From DATAVB01 sp036267955 (GTDB lineage: Bacteria > Actinomycetota > Actinomycetes > Mycobacteriales > QHCD01): a DNA stretch of 64,000 nucleotides. The DNA lies in contig DATAVB010000046.1 of assembly GCA_036267955.1 (NCBI GenBank), positions 62,001 to 126,000 on the forward strand, in the 5' to 3' direction. The position numbers and the translations under genes were made by a program. Positions 17,668-29,233 of the stretch are shown piece after piece. The notes beneath the pieces are model-generated. The model had not been told where the DNA came from and ran no database searches. It worked only from the letters and a program-made list of their open reading frames with translations. The stretch's first letter is position 1. Every line of letters begins with the position of its first letter.

Positions 17668-17767
17668 TTTCCGGGCCGGCGGCTCAGGGCTGGTCGCACG
17701 CCCAGGTGCCTGCCCGTTGGGCGCGATAAGGCAAACTTAACCAATGATGGTCCCTGCTCACACGTTG

Positions 17768-17784
17768 TATAACCTGTCGGCTCC
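17768..17784 (+). promoter_or_regulatory. Possible -10 element for the antiporter gene (leaderless or short leader)
   Basis: TATAAC at 17768-17773 ends 11 bp before the GTG at 17785, in an AT-richer patch of the 117-bp gap. There is no obvious Shine-Dalgarno sequence before that GTG, so a very short leader is plausible. No clear -35 is seen at the right spacing. Confidence 0.35.
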
Positions 17785-19281
17785 GTGAGCTCGGGCGTCA
17801 ACAACGCCCTTCTGCTCGGCACCGCAATCGTCCTGGTGTCCGTGCTGGCTGTCCGGGTGTCGAGCCGCTTCGGCCTACCGACCCTGCTGATCTACCTCGG
17901 TCTCGGCGTCGCCATCGGCGAATCCGGCCTCGGCATCCATTTCAGTGACGCGAACCTGACCCGCACGATCGGGATGCTCGCGTTGGTCATGATCCTCGCC
18001 GAGGGTGGCCTGGCGACCCGGTGGTCGAAGGTCCGGCGGGCCATTCCGCTCGGCGCCATGCTGGCGACCGTCGGCGTAGGCATCAGCGTGGTGATCACCG
18101 CGTGTGCCGCCGTGCTGATCATGGGTGTCAACTGGAGCGACGGCATCCTGCTCGGCGCGATCGTCTCCTCGACCGACGCCGCCGCCGTTTTCGCCACCCT
18201 GCGGCGGCTTCCGCTGCGCGGACGGCTGGGCGCGATCCTGGAGGCCGAGTCCGGCTTCAACGACGCTCCGACGGTGATCCTGGTGCTGTTGCTGACCGAG
18301 GAGCACGGTCACTCGATCGCTCACACGGCCATCACCATGACGTACGAGATCGTCGCCGGCGCGATCATCGGCGTCGCCGCCGGCCTGCTGGCCGCGTACA
18401 TCCTGCGGCGCAGCGCCCTGCCGGTCGCCGGGCTGTATCCGCTGGCCACCATCACCTTCATCGTGCTCGCGTACGCCGTCGGTACCGCCGCGCACGCCTC
18501 CGGCTTCCTGGCCGTCTATCTCGCCGGCCTCGTCCTCGGCAACGCCACCCTGCCGCACCGGCACGCCACTCTCGGGTTCGCCGAGGGGCTGGCCTGGCTG
18601 TCCCAGATCGGGCTGTTCGTACTGTTGGGCCTGCTGGTCAGCCCGCCGAGTCTGCCGAGCGCGATCCTGCCGGCCCTCGGTGTCGGGCTGGTGTTGCTGG
18701 TGTTGGCCCGGCCGCTGTCGGTGCTGGCCTGCGCCAGCTGGTTCCGGATGCCGCTGCGGGCGCAGGCGTTGCTCTCCTGGGCGGGGCTGCGCGGTGCCGT
18801 ACCGATCGTGTTGGCCACGATCCCGATCACCGCCGGCCACCCGGGAGCGACCCGGATCTTCAATGTGGTCTTCGTTCTGGTCGTGATCTTCACCCTGGTG
18901 CAGGGGACCGCGCTGCCCTGGGTAGCTCGCCGGCTGGGCACCGTCGAGGACACCGCACCGCGGGAGATCAGCTTCGAATCCGCTCCGCTGGAGGAGTTGG
19001 GCGCGGATCTGTTGCACGTCCAGGTCAGTGCCAGGTCGCGACTGCACGGTGTGTACGTCGACGAGCTGCGGTTGCCGTCCGGGGCTGCGTTGTCGCTGGT
19101 GGTGCGGGCCGGGATCAGCTTCGTGCCCGACCGGCAGACCCGGATCGACCGCGGCGACATGCTGCTGCTCGTCGTCACCGCTGCCGCCCGGCAGGCGACC
19201 GAGCGGCGGCTGCGGGCGGTGAGCAGGTCGGGTCGACTGGCCCGGTGGCGCGACACGCCCAACGTCGAGGGCGGTCGCTGA
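17785..19281 (+). CDS. Potassium/proton or sodium/proton antiporter, CPA1 family with C-terminal RCK_C domain
   Basis: This is a polytopic membrane antiporter of the NhaP2/CvrA type that exchanges K+ or Na+ for H+. About 12-13 hydrophobic segments cover residues 6-390, with the ion-binding SSTDAAAVFATLR motif near residue 128 and ESGFNDAPTVILVLLL near 154. Residues about 390-480 form a TrkA_C/RCK_C domain (ELGADLLHVQVSARSRLHGVYV...RGDMLLLVV) that binds ligand and gates transport in this family. Length is 498 aa. Substrate specificity cannot be read from sequence alone. Confidence 0.88.
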   Translation: MSSGVNNALLLGTAIVLVSVLAVRVSSRFGLPTLLIYLGLGVAIGESGLGIHFSDANLTRTIGMLALVMILAEGGLATRWSKVRRAIPLGAMLATVGVGISVVITACAAVLIMGVNWSDGILLGAIVSSTDAAAVFATLRRLPLRGRLGAILEAESGFNDAPTVILVLLLTEEHGHSIAHTAITMTYEIVAGAIIGVAAGLLAAYILRRSALPVAGLYPLATITFIVLAYAVGTAAHASGFLAVYLAGLVLGNATLPHRHATLGFAEGLAWLSQIGLFVLLGLLVSPPSLPSAILPALGVGLVLLVLARPLSVLACASWFRMPLRAQALLSWAGLRGAVPIVLATIPITAGHPGATRIFNVVFVLVVIFTLVQGTALPWVARRLGTVEDTAPREISFESAPLEELGADLLHVQVSARSRLHGVYVDELRLPSGAALSLVVRAGISFVPDRQTRIDRGDMLLLVVTAAARQATERRLRAVSRSGRLARWRDTPNVEGGR

Positions 19282-19432
19282 GCGCTGACAGCTCGGCCGG
19301 TCGTCCGGTGGCTGCGCGCTATGTCGTTGTCCGCGCGGCCGGTGGACCGTATCCTGGGCCGTCACTTGTGCTCGATTATCGATTCTGCTGGCACCGCCTC
19401 CTGGCGCTGGCCCGGGTATGGAGGTGGTGCGC

Positions 19433-20146
19433 GTGGTGGCGGACGTTGACTCGGATCTGGAGACGGTGGCGTCATCCGGCGACGAAGCGCCGGCCAGGCG
19501 AGCGGCCGTGACGAGGGCGCCGGTGAAGACTGCCGCGAAGGCTCCAGCCAAAAAAGCGGCTGTGCGAAAGGTAGCCGAGAAAAAGGCCCCGACAAAAAAG
19601 GCCGCGACGAAAAAGGCCTCGACGAAGACGGCAGTCGCGAAAAAGGCAGTCGCGAAGAAGAGTGCTCCGGCTAAGACGGCGGCAAAGAGCGCCGCAGCTG
19701 TCAAAAAGACAGCTACGAGTAAGGCGGCCACCGACAATGCAGGGAACAGCGATGCGCTGCCCGCCGCGAATGCACTGCCGTCGGATTGGAGTCGGGACGA
19801 GGTGGCCGAGGTGCTCGGCGAACTCAACCGGGAGCTCGGCGAGCTGCGAGCCGAGCTCGCCCACGGGATGAGCGAGCTGGACGATCTGCAGCAGCGCGCC
19901 AACGACGGCGCGGGCGACGACCAGGCAGACGCGGGCAGCAAGGCGTTCGAGCGGGAGCAGGAGCTCTCACTGCTGCACAACAAGCAGGACCTCATCACCC
20001 AGGCCGAGCACGCTGTGGAGCGGATCGAATCGGGCACCTACGGCCGATGCGAGGGCTGTGGTGAGGCGATCGCCAAGGCCCGGTTGCAGGCGTTCCCCAG
20101 CGCCACCCGCTGCGTCAGCTGCAAGCAACGACAGGAGCGGCGCTGA
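19433..20146 (+). CDS. DksA/TraR C4 zinc-finger protein with a histone-H1-like Lys/Ala-rich N-terminus
   Basis: The C-terminal 120 residues are a DksA/TraR-type fold: a coiled coil (VAEVLGELNRELGELRAELAHG; KQDLITQAEHAVERIESGTYG) and a C4 zinc finger CxxC-n17-CxxC (CEGCGEAI...CVSC). Members act at the RNA polymerase secondary channel or serve as general stress regulators. Residues about 15-105 are instead made of AKK/TKKA/AVAKK repeats resembling the tail of histone H1 or mycobacterial HupB, which suggests nonspecific DNA binding. I use GTG 19433, because GGAGG lies 8 bp upstream; an ATG at 19418 is in frame. It precedes lspA. Confidence 0.85.
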   Translation: MVADVDSDLETVASSGDEAPARRAAVTRAPVKTAAKAPAKKAAVRKVAEKKAPTKKAATKKASTKTAVAKKAVAKKSAPAKTAAKSAAAVKKTATSKAATDNAGNSDALPAANALPSDWSRDEVAEVLGELNRELGELRAELAHGMSELDDLQQRANDGAGDDQADAGSKAFEREQELSLLHNKQDLITQAEHAVERIESGTYGRCEGCGEAIAKARLQAFPSATRCVSCKQRQERR

Positions 20147-20271
20147 CCGCCAGCAGCCGGCGGCTGTCCTCCCCGCCGGATGAGTCGCTGCCGGACGGTC
20201 CGGAGCCGCGGGAATCCGGCAAGTCCGACCCTTCACCACCGGGCTTGTCGGCGAGCAGGAACAATGGTCCC

Positions 20272-21090
20272 GTGCCCGAGCCATCGACCGAGCCCGCCAG
20301 CTCGCCAGCCGACACCGTCGAAGCGCCGTCCGCCGTGACCACTGAGATCGTGACCCCCGAGATCGTGACCCCCGAGATCGTGACCACTGAGACCGTCACC
20401 ACCGAGACCGTCACCACCGACACCGTGGCGGCGGACGAGCCGGCGACGCCCGTGAATGGTTCCGAGGCGTCGGCTCAGCCGACCATCGACCCGGAGGCCG
20501 TTGCCCTGGAGCCGGTTGAATCGCAGCCCGAGGATCCGGGCGACCTGATCGACGAGGACGAGCCATCCACCGAGGGAGCGTCGGCGTTGGCCCACCGCCG
20601 CACGCTGATCATGGTGCTGCTGGCGATCGTGGTGCTGGCGATTGACCAGATCAGCAAGTCCCTGGTGGTCGCCAGGCTGACCGGTCATGACCCGGTGAAG
20701 GTCGCCGGTGGCGCGGTCTATCTGCTCGAGGTGACCAACAAGGGCGCCGCGTTCAATCTCGGCGAGGGATACACCGCGCTGTTCACGGCGGTGGCCGCGG
20801 CCGTGGTGGTGGTGATGGTCCGGGTGTCCTCGCGGCTGAGCTCGACCGGCTGGGCGGTGGCGCTCGGGTTGATTCTCGGCGGGGCCGCCGGCAATCTCAC
20901 CGACCGGCTGTTCCGCGCTCCCGGTCCACTGCGTGGGGCCGTGGTCGACTGGATCAGCCTCTTCGACCCCGAGGGCCGGATCTGGCCGGTGTTCAACCTC
21001 GCCGACTCGGCCATCGTCTGCGGCGGTGTCTGTGCCGTCATCCTGATGCTGCTCGGACGCGACCTGACCATGCGTTCCCGACGTGACTGA
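20272..21090 (+). CDS. lspA: Lipoprotein signal peptidase LspA with repeat-bearing N-terminal extension
   Basis: LspA is the membrane aspartyl peptidase that removes signal peptides from diacylated prolipoproteins. The catalytic core starts near residue 105 and has four membrane helices, DQISK, VTNKGAAFNLG, and the two catalytic Asp motifs GNLTDRL and FNLADSAI. Before it is an acidic, Pro/Thr-rich extension of about 100 residues containing a 5-residue tandem repeat (T-E-I/T-V-T/P) from 20338 to 20427. The start is a judgement: GTG 20272 has AGGA about 12 bp upstream, while TTG 20245 is also in frame. It overlaps the next gene by 8 bp. Confidence 0.92.
   Translation: MPEPSTEPASSPADTVEAPSAVTTEIVTPEIVTPEIVTTETVTTETVTTDTVAADEPATPVNGSEASAQPTIDPEAVALEPVESQPEDPGDLIDEDEPSTEGASALAHRRTLIMVLLAIVVLAIDQISKSLVVARLTGHDPVKVAGGAVYLLEVTNKGAAFNLGEGYTALFTAVAAAVVVVMVRVSSRLSSTGWAVALGLILGGAAGNLTDRLFRAPGPLRGAVVDWISLFDPEGRIWPVFNLADSAIVCGGVCAVILMLLGRDLTMRSRRD
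20338..20427 (+). repeat. 15-bp tandem repeat inside lspA
   Basis: Six consecutive imperfect copies of GAGATCGTGACCCCC encode TEIVTPEIVTPEIV followed by TETVT copies. The first three are nearly identical at DNA level and the later ones have diverged. Unit length is a multiple of three, so copy-number change would keep the frame. Confidence 0.9.
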
Positions 21091-22021
21091 CCCGGCCGGC
21101 CCGACGGTGCGCGAGCTGCCCGTTCCGGATGGGCTGGACGGGCTGCGGGTCGATGCCGCGCTGGCCCGCCTGTTCGGACTGTCCCGCACCAAGGCGGCGG
21201 CGCTGGCCGAGGCCGGCAGCGTGCAACTGGATGGCCATCAGGTCGGCAAGTCCGACCGGTTGCTGGCCGGCGGCTGGCTGCAGGTCGAGCTGGACGAGGG
21301 CCCGGCGCCGACCGCGGTCCCGACGCCGGTCGACGGGTTGCGGGTCATCCACGAGGATGCCGACATCATCGTGATCGACAAGCCGATCGGCGTCGCCGTG
21401 CACCCGAGCCCCGGCTGGACCGGGCCGACGGTCGTCGGCGGCCTGGCGGCCATGGGCTATCGGATCGCCACCAGCGGCGCGGCCGAACGGCAGGGCGTCG
21501 TACACCGGCTGGATGTCGGGACCAGTGGCGTGATGGTGCTGGCCAGCAGCGAGAACGCGTACCGGGTGCTGAAGGACGCCTTCAAACAGCGGACCGTCGA
21601 GAAGCGCTACCACGCCCTGGTGCAGGGCCATCCGGATCCGAGCCGCGGAACGATCGATGCGCCGATCGACCGGCATCCCTCCAACGACTGGAAATTCGCC
21701 GTCGTCGCCGGCGGACGGCCGAGCGTGACGCACTACGACACCATCGAGGCGTTCCGGGCGGCCAGCCTGCTCGACGTGCGGTTGGAGACCGGCCGTACGC
21801 ATCAGATCCGGGTGCACATGGCCGCCGTACGGCATCCGTGCGCGGGCGACCTGACCTACGGCGCGGATCCGACCCTCGCCGAGCGGTTGGGCCTGACCCG
21901 GCAGTGGTTGCACGCGCACCGGCTCGGTTTCGCCCACCCGGCCGACGGCCGATACGTGGAATACCAGAGCGACTATCCGGACGATCTGGCGCATGCGCTG
22001 GAAGTCGTCCGGTCCGGCTGA
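21083..22021 (+). CDS. RluD-family 23S rRNA pseudouridine synthase
   Basis: This enzyme isomerises uridine to pseudouridine in 23S rRNA. An S4 RNA-binding domain occupies about residues 10-75 (GLRVDAALARLFGLSRTKAAALAEAGSVQLDG). It is followed by the catalytic domain with VIDKPIGVAVHPSPG, the catalytic-Asp motif HRLDVGTSGVMVLA (Asp about 144), KRYHALVQGHP and TGRTHQIRVHMA. The length of 312 aa fits RluD/RluC. The lspA-rluD pairing is common in actinobacteria. The GTG start overlaps lspA by 8 bp. Confidence 0.94.
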   Translation: MTDPAGPTVRELPVPDGLDGLRVDAALARLFGLSRTKAAALAEAGSVQLDGHQVGKSDRLLAGGWLQVELDEGPAPTAVPTPVDGLRVIHEDADIIVIDKPIGVAVHPSPGWTGPTVVGGLAAMGYRIATSGAAERQGVVHRLDVGTSGVMVLASSENAYRVLKDAFKQRTVEKRYHALVQGHPDPSRGTIDAPIDRHPSNDWKFAVVAGGRPSVTHYDTIEAFRAASLLDVRLETGRTHQIRVHMAAVRHPCAGDLTYGADPTLAERLGLTRQWLHAHRLGFAHPADGRYVEYQSDYPDDLAHALEVVRSG

Positions 22022-22788
22022 TGCACATCGTCGCCGCCGGGGTGCGACTGGACGGCTTCGGGTTGGTGCTCGGGGTGGTGCTGGGTTGCTATCTGGTGGC
22101 CGGGCAGCCGTTCGTCGGCGCCTGGAACGCGCGCCGGTTCCGGATCCGGGCCCGCACGGACCCGCGGGCCCGGCTGGACCGCTACCACCGCACCATCATC
22201 CTGGAATGGGCGCTGGTGGTGGTGGCGCTGCTCGTCATCGTGGCCAGTGGGGACATCAGCCCGGGCGACCTCGGCCTCACCACGCCGGGGTTCACCGGCG
22301 GCGCGCTGCCGTACACCCTGGTCGGATTCGTGGGGTTGGCCCTGAGTACGGCCGGGCTGGCGGCGTTGCGCGGCCGGGTGCCGGCCGCGGGCCGCGCGGT
22401 CCGCGGGCCCTCGGCCGTGCTCGATCTCATGCCGCGGACCACCGCCGAGCGGCGCACCTTCGCCGCCGTGGCGGTTACCGCCGGGATCTGCGAAGAGCTG
22501 CTCTACCGCGGGTTCGGGTTGGCCGTGCTCGCCGCGCTGGCGCCCGACGTCGGACCGGCTCGGACCATCGGGGTCGCCGCCGTCGGCTTCGGCCTGGCGC
22601 ACGCCTACCAGGGTGCGGCCGGGATCGTGGTCACGGCGATCCTGGGCGGCTGTCTGGCGGTGCTTTTTCTCGGCACCGGCAGTCTGTTGCTGCCGATCGC
22701 CTATCACGTGCTGATCGATCTGCGAGTGCTGATCGTGCCGGTGTTGCCGCTGCGCCGATCCGGGGAGGCGGTGCCCGATGGGGCCTGA
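22021..22788 (+). CDS. CPBP-family intramembrane metalloprotease
   Basis: This 255-residue polytopic membrane protein belongs to the CAAX-prenyl-protease/bacteriocin-processing (CPBP) family. It has about seven hydrophobic segments. The glutamyl-protease motifs are EELLYRGF near residue 160, FGLAHAYQG (His) near 185 and the last helix with AYHVLIDL. In bacteria the members' substrates are mostly unknown. The ATG overlaps the RluD stop by one base (TGATG), and its own end overlaps the next gene by 11 bp. Confidence 0.88.
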   Translation: MHIVAAGVRLDGFGLVLGVVLGCYLVAGQPFVGAWNARRFRIRARTDPRARLDRYHRTIILEWALVVVALLVIVASGDISPGDLGLTTPGFTGGALPYTLVGFVGLALSTAGLAALRGRVPAAGRAVRGPSAVLDLMPRTTAERRTFAAVAVTAGICEELLYRGFGLAVLAALAPDVGPARTIGVAAVGFGLAHAYQGAAGIVVTAILGGCLAVLFLGTGSLLLPIAYHVLIDLRVLIVPVLPLRRSGEAVPDGA

Positions 22789-23680
22789 GGGACTGATCGT
22801 GCGACCGGCCGGCCTCGACGATCTGGCCGGGCTGCACGCGCTGCGGCTGGAGGTGTTCGGCGCGGAGCAGGGTGTCCCGGTCGAGCTGATCCGCGACCGG
22901 CACGATGACTCCGCGGTGCAGCTGGTGGCGGTGCACGGCGCCGAACTTGTCGGCACCGGCCGGCTCGTGCAGACCGGACCGACCGGGCTGCTCGGCCGGA
23001 TCGCGACCCGGGCCGGCCGGCGCGGGCAGGGCATCGGCGCGGCGCTGCTGGCCGGGCTGGAACGGGTCGGTCGGGACCGCGGACTGGTCGCTGTCGAACT
23101 GCACGCGCAGCTCTCGGCGTACGGCTTCTACGAGCGGGCCGGCTACGTCGCCGTCGGCGAACCGTTCCTGGAGGCCGGGCTCAAGCACGTCACCATGCGC
23201 AAGCCGCTGCCGGTGCTGCGTCCGGCCATCGATGCGGACTCCGCGGCGCTGATTGACCTGATCGGCGGCTGCTTCGCGGAGTACCCGGGCTGCGTGCTGG
23301 CCGTCGATGCCGAGGAGCCGTGGCTGCGCCGGCCCGCGTCGGCCTATGCCGAGGCCGGTGGCCGGCTCTGGGCGGCCGAGCTCGGCGGCCGGGTCGTGGC
23401 CTGTGTCGGGCACAAGCCGCATGCCGGTTCGGCGAGTGAGTTGAAGAACCTGTACGTCGCTGCGGCAGCTCGGCGGGGCGGGCTGGGCGGCTGGTTGGTG
23501 GGCGTGGTCGAGGCCGCGGCCCGGTCTGCCGAGGCGACCGGCATCGTGCTCTGGTCCGACACCCGGTTCCGCGACGCGCACCGGTTGTATACCCGGCTGG
23601 GGTATGCGAACACCGGGCGCACCCGGGAGCTGCATGACCTCTCCGTCACCGTCGAGTACGAGTTCGCGCGCGATCTGTAG
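22778..23680 (+). CDS. Tandem GNAT-domain acetyltransferase
   Basis: The 300-residue protein contains two GNAT modules. The first (about residues 3-145) has the acetyl-CoA loop RAGRRGQGIGAALL and the ElaA-like AYGFYERAGYVAVGEPF. The second (about 150-285) has NLYVAAAARRGGLGGWLV and HRLYTRLGYANTGRTRELHDL. Substrate unknown. It is the last gene of the lspA-rluD-CPBP-GNAT overlapping run; dnaE follows after 126 bp with its own ribosome binding site. Confidence 0.87.
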   Translation: MGPEGLIVRPAGLDDLAGLHALRLEVFGAEQGVPVELIRDRHDDSAVQLVAVHGAELVGTGRLVQTGPTGLLGRIATRAGRRGQGIGAALLAGLERVGRDRGLVAVELHAQLSAYGFYERAGYVAVGEPFLEAGLKHVTMRKPLPVLRPAIDADSAALIDLIGGCFAEYPGCVLAVDAEEPWLRRPASAYAEAGGRLWAAELGGRVVACVGHKPHAGSASELKNLYVAAAARRGGLGGWLVGVVEAAARSAEATGIVLWSDTRFRDAHRLYTRLGYANTGRTRELHDLSVTVEYEFARDL

Positions 23681-23806
23681 TCGGCACTCGGACACGCGCC
23701 CGCGGTGATGGAGTTGTCGGTGTGGCAGGGTAAAACTAGAGATCCACGCCGTACCGCAGGACCCGCCGGCCGGGTCGCGATGCCACCTTGAGGAGGTCGA
23801 CGCTCC

Positions 23807-27385
<3,579 letters not shown>

Positions 27386-27450
27386 GTGACCGGCCGATGG
27401 GTACGGCGATAGCCGTGTCGGCGGTGACTGTGACGACTGTGGCCGAGGGG

Positions 27451-27462
27451 CCTCGATCGAGG
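27451..27462. repeat. 12-bp perfect palindrome downstream of dnaE
   Basis: CCTCGATCGAGG lies 66 bp after the dnaE stop and 32 bp before the next GTG. It could be an operator for the next gene or part of a weak terminator. No T-run follows. Confidence 0.35.
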
Positions 27463-27493
27463 GTTCGGCAGCGGGCCTGGGAGACTGGTACGT

Positions 27494-28177
27494 GTGACTG
27501 AGACCCCGGAGCCCGGCTCCTTCCCTGCCGTGCCCGGCGGGATGACCGCGGCGGCTCCGGCGGCCGCCACCGCGCGCCGACTGCGGGTCAGCGTCGCCGA
27601 GCTGCGGCTGGGTGCCGTCCTCCTGGTCGGCCTGGCACTGGTCGGGTTGCTGGTCGGCCTGGTGTGGGCGCATGTGGCCCCCCGGGCCCTCTACACCGTG
27701 GTCGACACCGGCCAGCACCTCGCTCAGCAGAACGACGTCGAGTCCGAGGCGCAGGTCGGCGTCGACGGCTGGTTCGCCCTGATCGGGGCGGGTGTCGGGT
27801 TGGTGACCGGTGTCGTGGCCTGGCGGTGGCGGGCCGCGCGCGGCTGGTTCCTGATGGTCGTGCTCGCGGTCTCTTCGCTGCTCGGGGCGGTGGTTGCGTG
27901 GCGCTTCGGCCTGTGGGTCGGGCGGCATCCCACCCATTCGGAGCTGATCCCGATCTTCGCCCGTAACGGGAACACCTTCAAACCGGCGATCACCATGCAG
28001 GCCAAGGGAGTGCTGTTCTTCCAGCCGATCGGTGCCGTCCTGGCCGCGGTGCTGTCGGCCGGCTTCACCCGCCGTACCGACCTCGGTCACGGCGATGACC
28101 CTCGGGTGGACCACGATCGGACCGCTCAACCGGATGCGGCGCGGACCGGATATCCCGATACGCCGACCGAAGGGTAG
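27494..28177 (+). CDS. DUF2567-like membrane protein
   Basis: The 227-residue protein has four hydrophobic segments (about residues 38-60, 93-112, 116-138 and 178-196), with a polar N-terminus and a charged C-terminal tail. It resembles the actinobacterial DUF2567 membrane proteins, whose function is unknown. The segment between helices 1 and 2 contains a conserved-looking VDTGQHLAQQNDVESEAQVGVDGWF. The GTG start has no clear Shine-Dalgarno site. The gene is convergent with the LON-domain gene. Confidence 0.75.
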   Translation: MTETPEPGSFPAVPGGMTAAAPAAATARRLRVSVAELRLGAVLLVGLALVGLLVGLVWAHVAPRALYTVVDTGQHLAQQNDVESEAQVGVDGWFALIGAGVGLVTGVVAWRWRAARGWFLMVVLAVSSLLGAVVAWRFGLWVGRHPTHSELIPIFARNGNTFKPAITMQAKGVLFFQPIGAVLAAVLSAGFTRRTDLGHGDDPRVDHDRTAQPDAARTGYPDTPTEG

Positions 28178-28191
28178 TCGTCGGTGTCGCT

Positions 28192-28204
28192 GTCCTATTA
28201 GGAC
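28192..28204. terminator. Short inverted repeat between convergent genes
   Basis: GTCCTA-T-TAGGAC is a 6-bp arm inverted repeat in the 53-bp space between two convergent genes. It is too small to be a confident terminator, but its placement would suit a bidirectional element. Confidence 0.3.
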
Positions 28205-28230
28205 GGTTGTACGGAGGAGTCGCTGGCCGG

Positions 28231-29040
28231 TCAGTTGCGGCCGGGGGTGTTGCCAAACTCCGATGCCGGCGCCGGGACGACCCGCAGCTCCTGGACCAGC
28301 ACCGTTTCCCGGCGCAGCAGGCGGATCTCGGCGCGCAGCCGGTCGCGGGTGCCGTCCTGTTCCAGCAGCGACTGCTTATCATCGAGGGTGAGCAGTGCGG
28401 TGGACGCGACCAGGTAGGACAGCACATCGGGCTCATCGGGCAGCTCGATCGCCGCGACCTCGGCCCCGCCGATGGACGCGACCGCCGAGATGTACTCCTC
28501 GAACAGGGCGCCGGCCCGCTGAGCCAGCAGATCGACCTCCGGGCCGCTCTCGTTCTGTACGGGCAGCATCTCCACCTCGCCGACCAGGTACGGCTCGGTG
28601 GTGGCGTCAACGGCCCGCAGCGCGAACCGTTCGACGCCGACGGTCACGATCTCGTACGTGCCGTCCTCGCGGTTGTCGACCTGGCGCAGCTCGGCGGTGC
28701 AGCCGATCGGGTGCAGCGCGCCGACCGCGCGGTCGGCCCGGCCCTGGCTGAGCACCGCGTCGTCCGGCTCGCTGCCTGTCGGCTCCTCGGTCGACTCCGG
28801 TGCGGGCTCGTCGGCCTGCTCGGCGGGCGTCTCCGCGGCTCCGGCGAACGGGCCGCCACCCTGCCCGGAGAGCAGTCCCTGCCGGATCGCCACCACGCCG
28901 AACCGGCGGGGCAGGCCCTCGGGCATGTCCAGCAACCGCTGCACGAGGACCCGGTAACGCTCCTCGAAGACATGCAGCGGCAGCACAACACCGGGAAAGA
29001 GCACCGAGGGCAGCGGAAAGAGCGGGAGCGAGTCGACCAC
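28231..29040 (-). CDS. Stand-alone LON N-terminal domain protein
   Basis: The 269-residue protein begins PLFPLPSVLFPGVVLPLHVFEERYR, the classical start of the Lon protease substrate-binding domain. It carries IGCTAELRQVDNREDGTYEIVTVGVERF in the middle and a helical C-terminal part. No ATPase or protease domain is present. Such stand-alone proteins occur in most actinobacteria; their function is unclear. A TAGGCT -10-like box (29047-29052 on the opposite strand) lies 6 bp before the GTG, so the mRNA may be leaderless. Confidence 0.9.
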   Translation of the reverse strand: MVDSLPLFPLPSVLFPGVVLPLHVFEERYRVLVQRLLDMPEGLPRRFGVVAIRQGLLSGQGGGPFAGAAETPAEQADEPAPESTEEPTGSEPDDAVLSQGRADRAVGALHPIGCTAELRQVDNREDGTYEIVTVGVERFALRAVDATTEPYLVGEVEMLPVQNESGPEVDLLAQRAGALFEEYISAVASIGGAEVAAIELPDEPDVLSYLVASTALLTLDDKQSLLEQDGTRDRLRAEIRLLRRETVLVQELRVVPAPASEFGNTPGRN

Positions 29041-29233
29041 CTGGCCAGCCTAGGACTCGGCCGGGTCCGATTCGAGCCCGACGTGCCCATGCCGGCCAGA
29101 ACCTACCCAGCAATATGAGCGGCGGCCGGTCGGACGGGGCGGTCGGCCGACCCGATATGCGGTCGGCCGCAGCCGACCACCGCGGCTAGGCTGGTGCAAC
29201 CGAAACAGGGAAGACCACCAGAAAGGACACATC

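Noticed and set aside
17875..20037. A 720-codon minus-strand open frame
   Set aside because: It is antisense to the antiporter and DksA-like genes, and its composition is repetitive and unlike a real protein.
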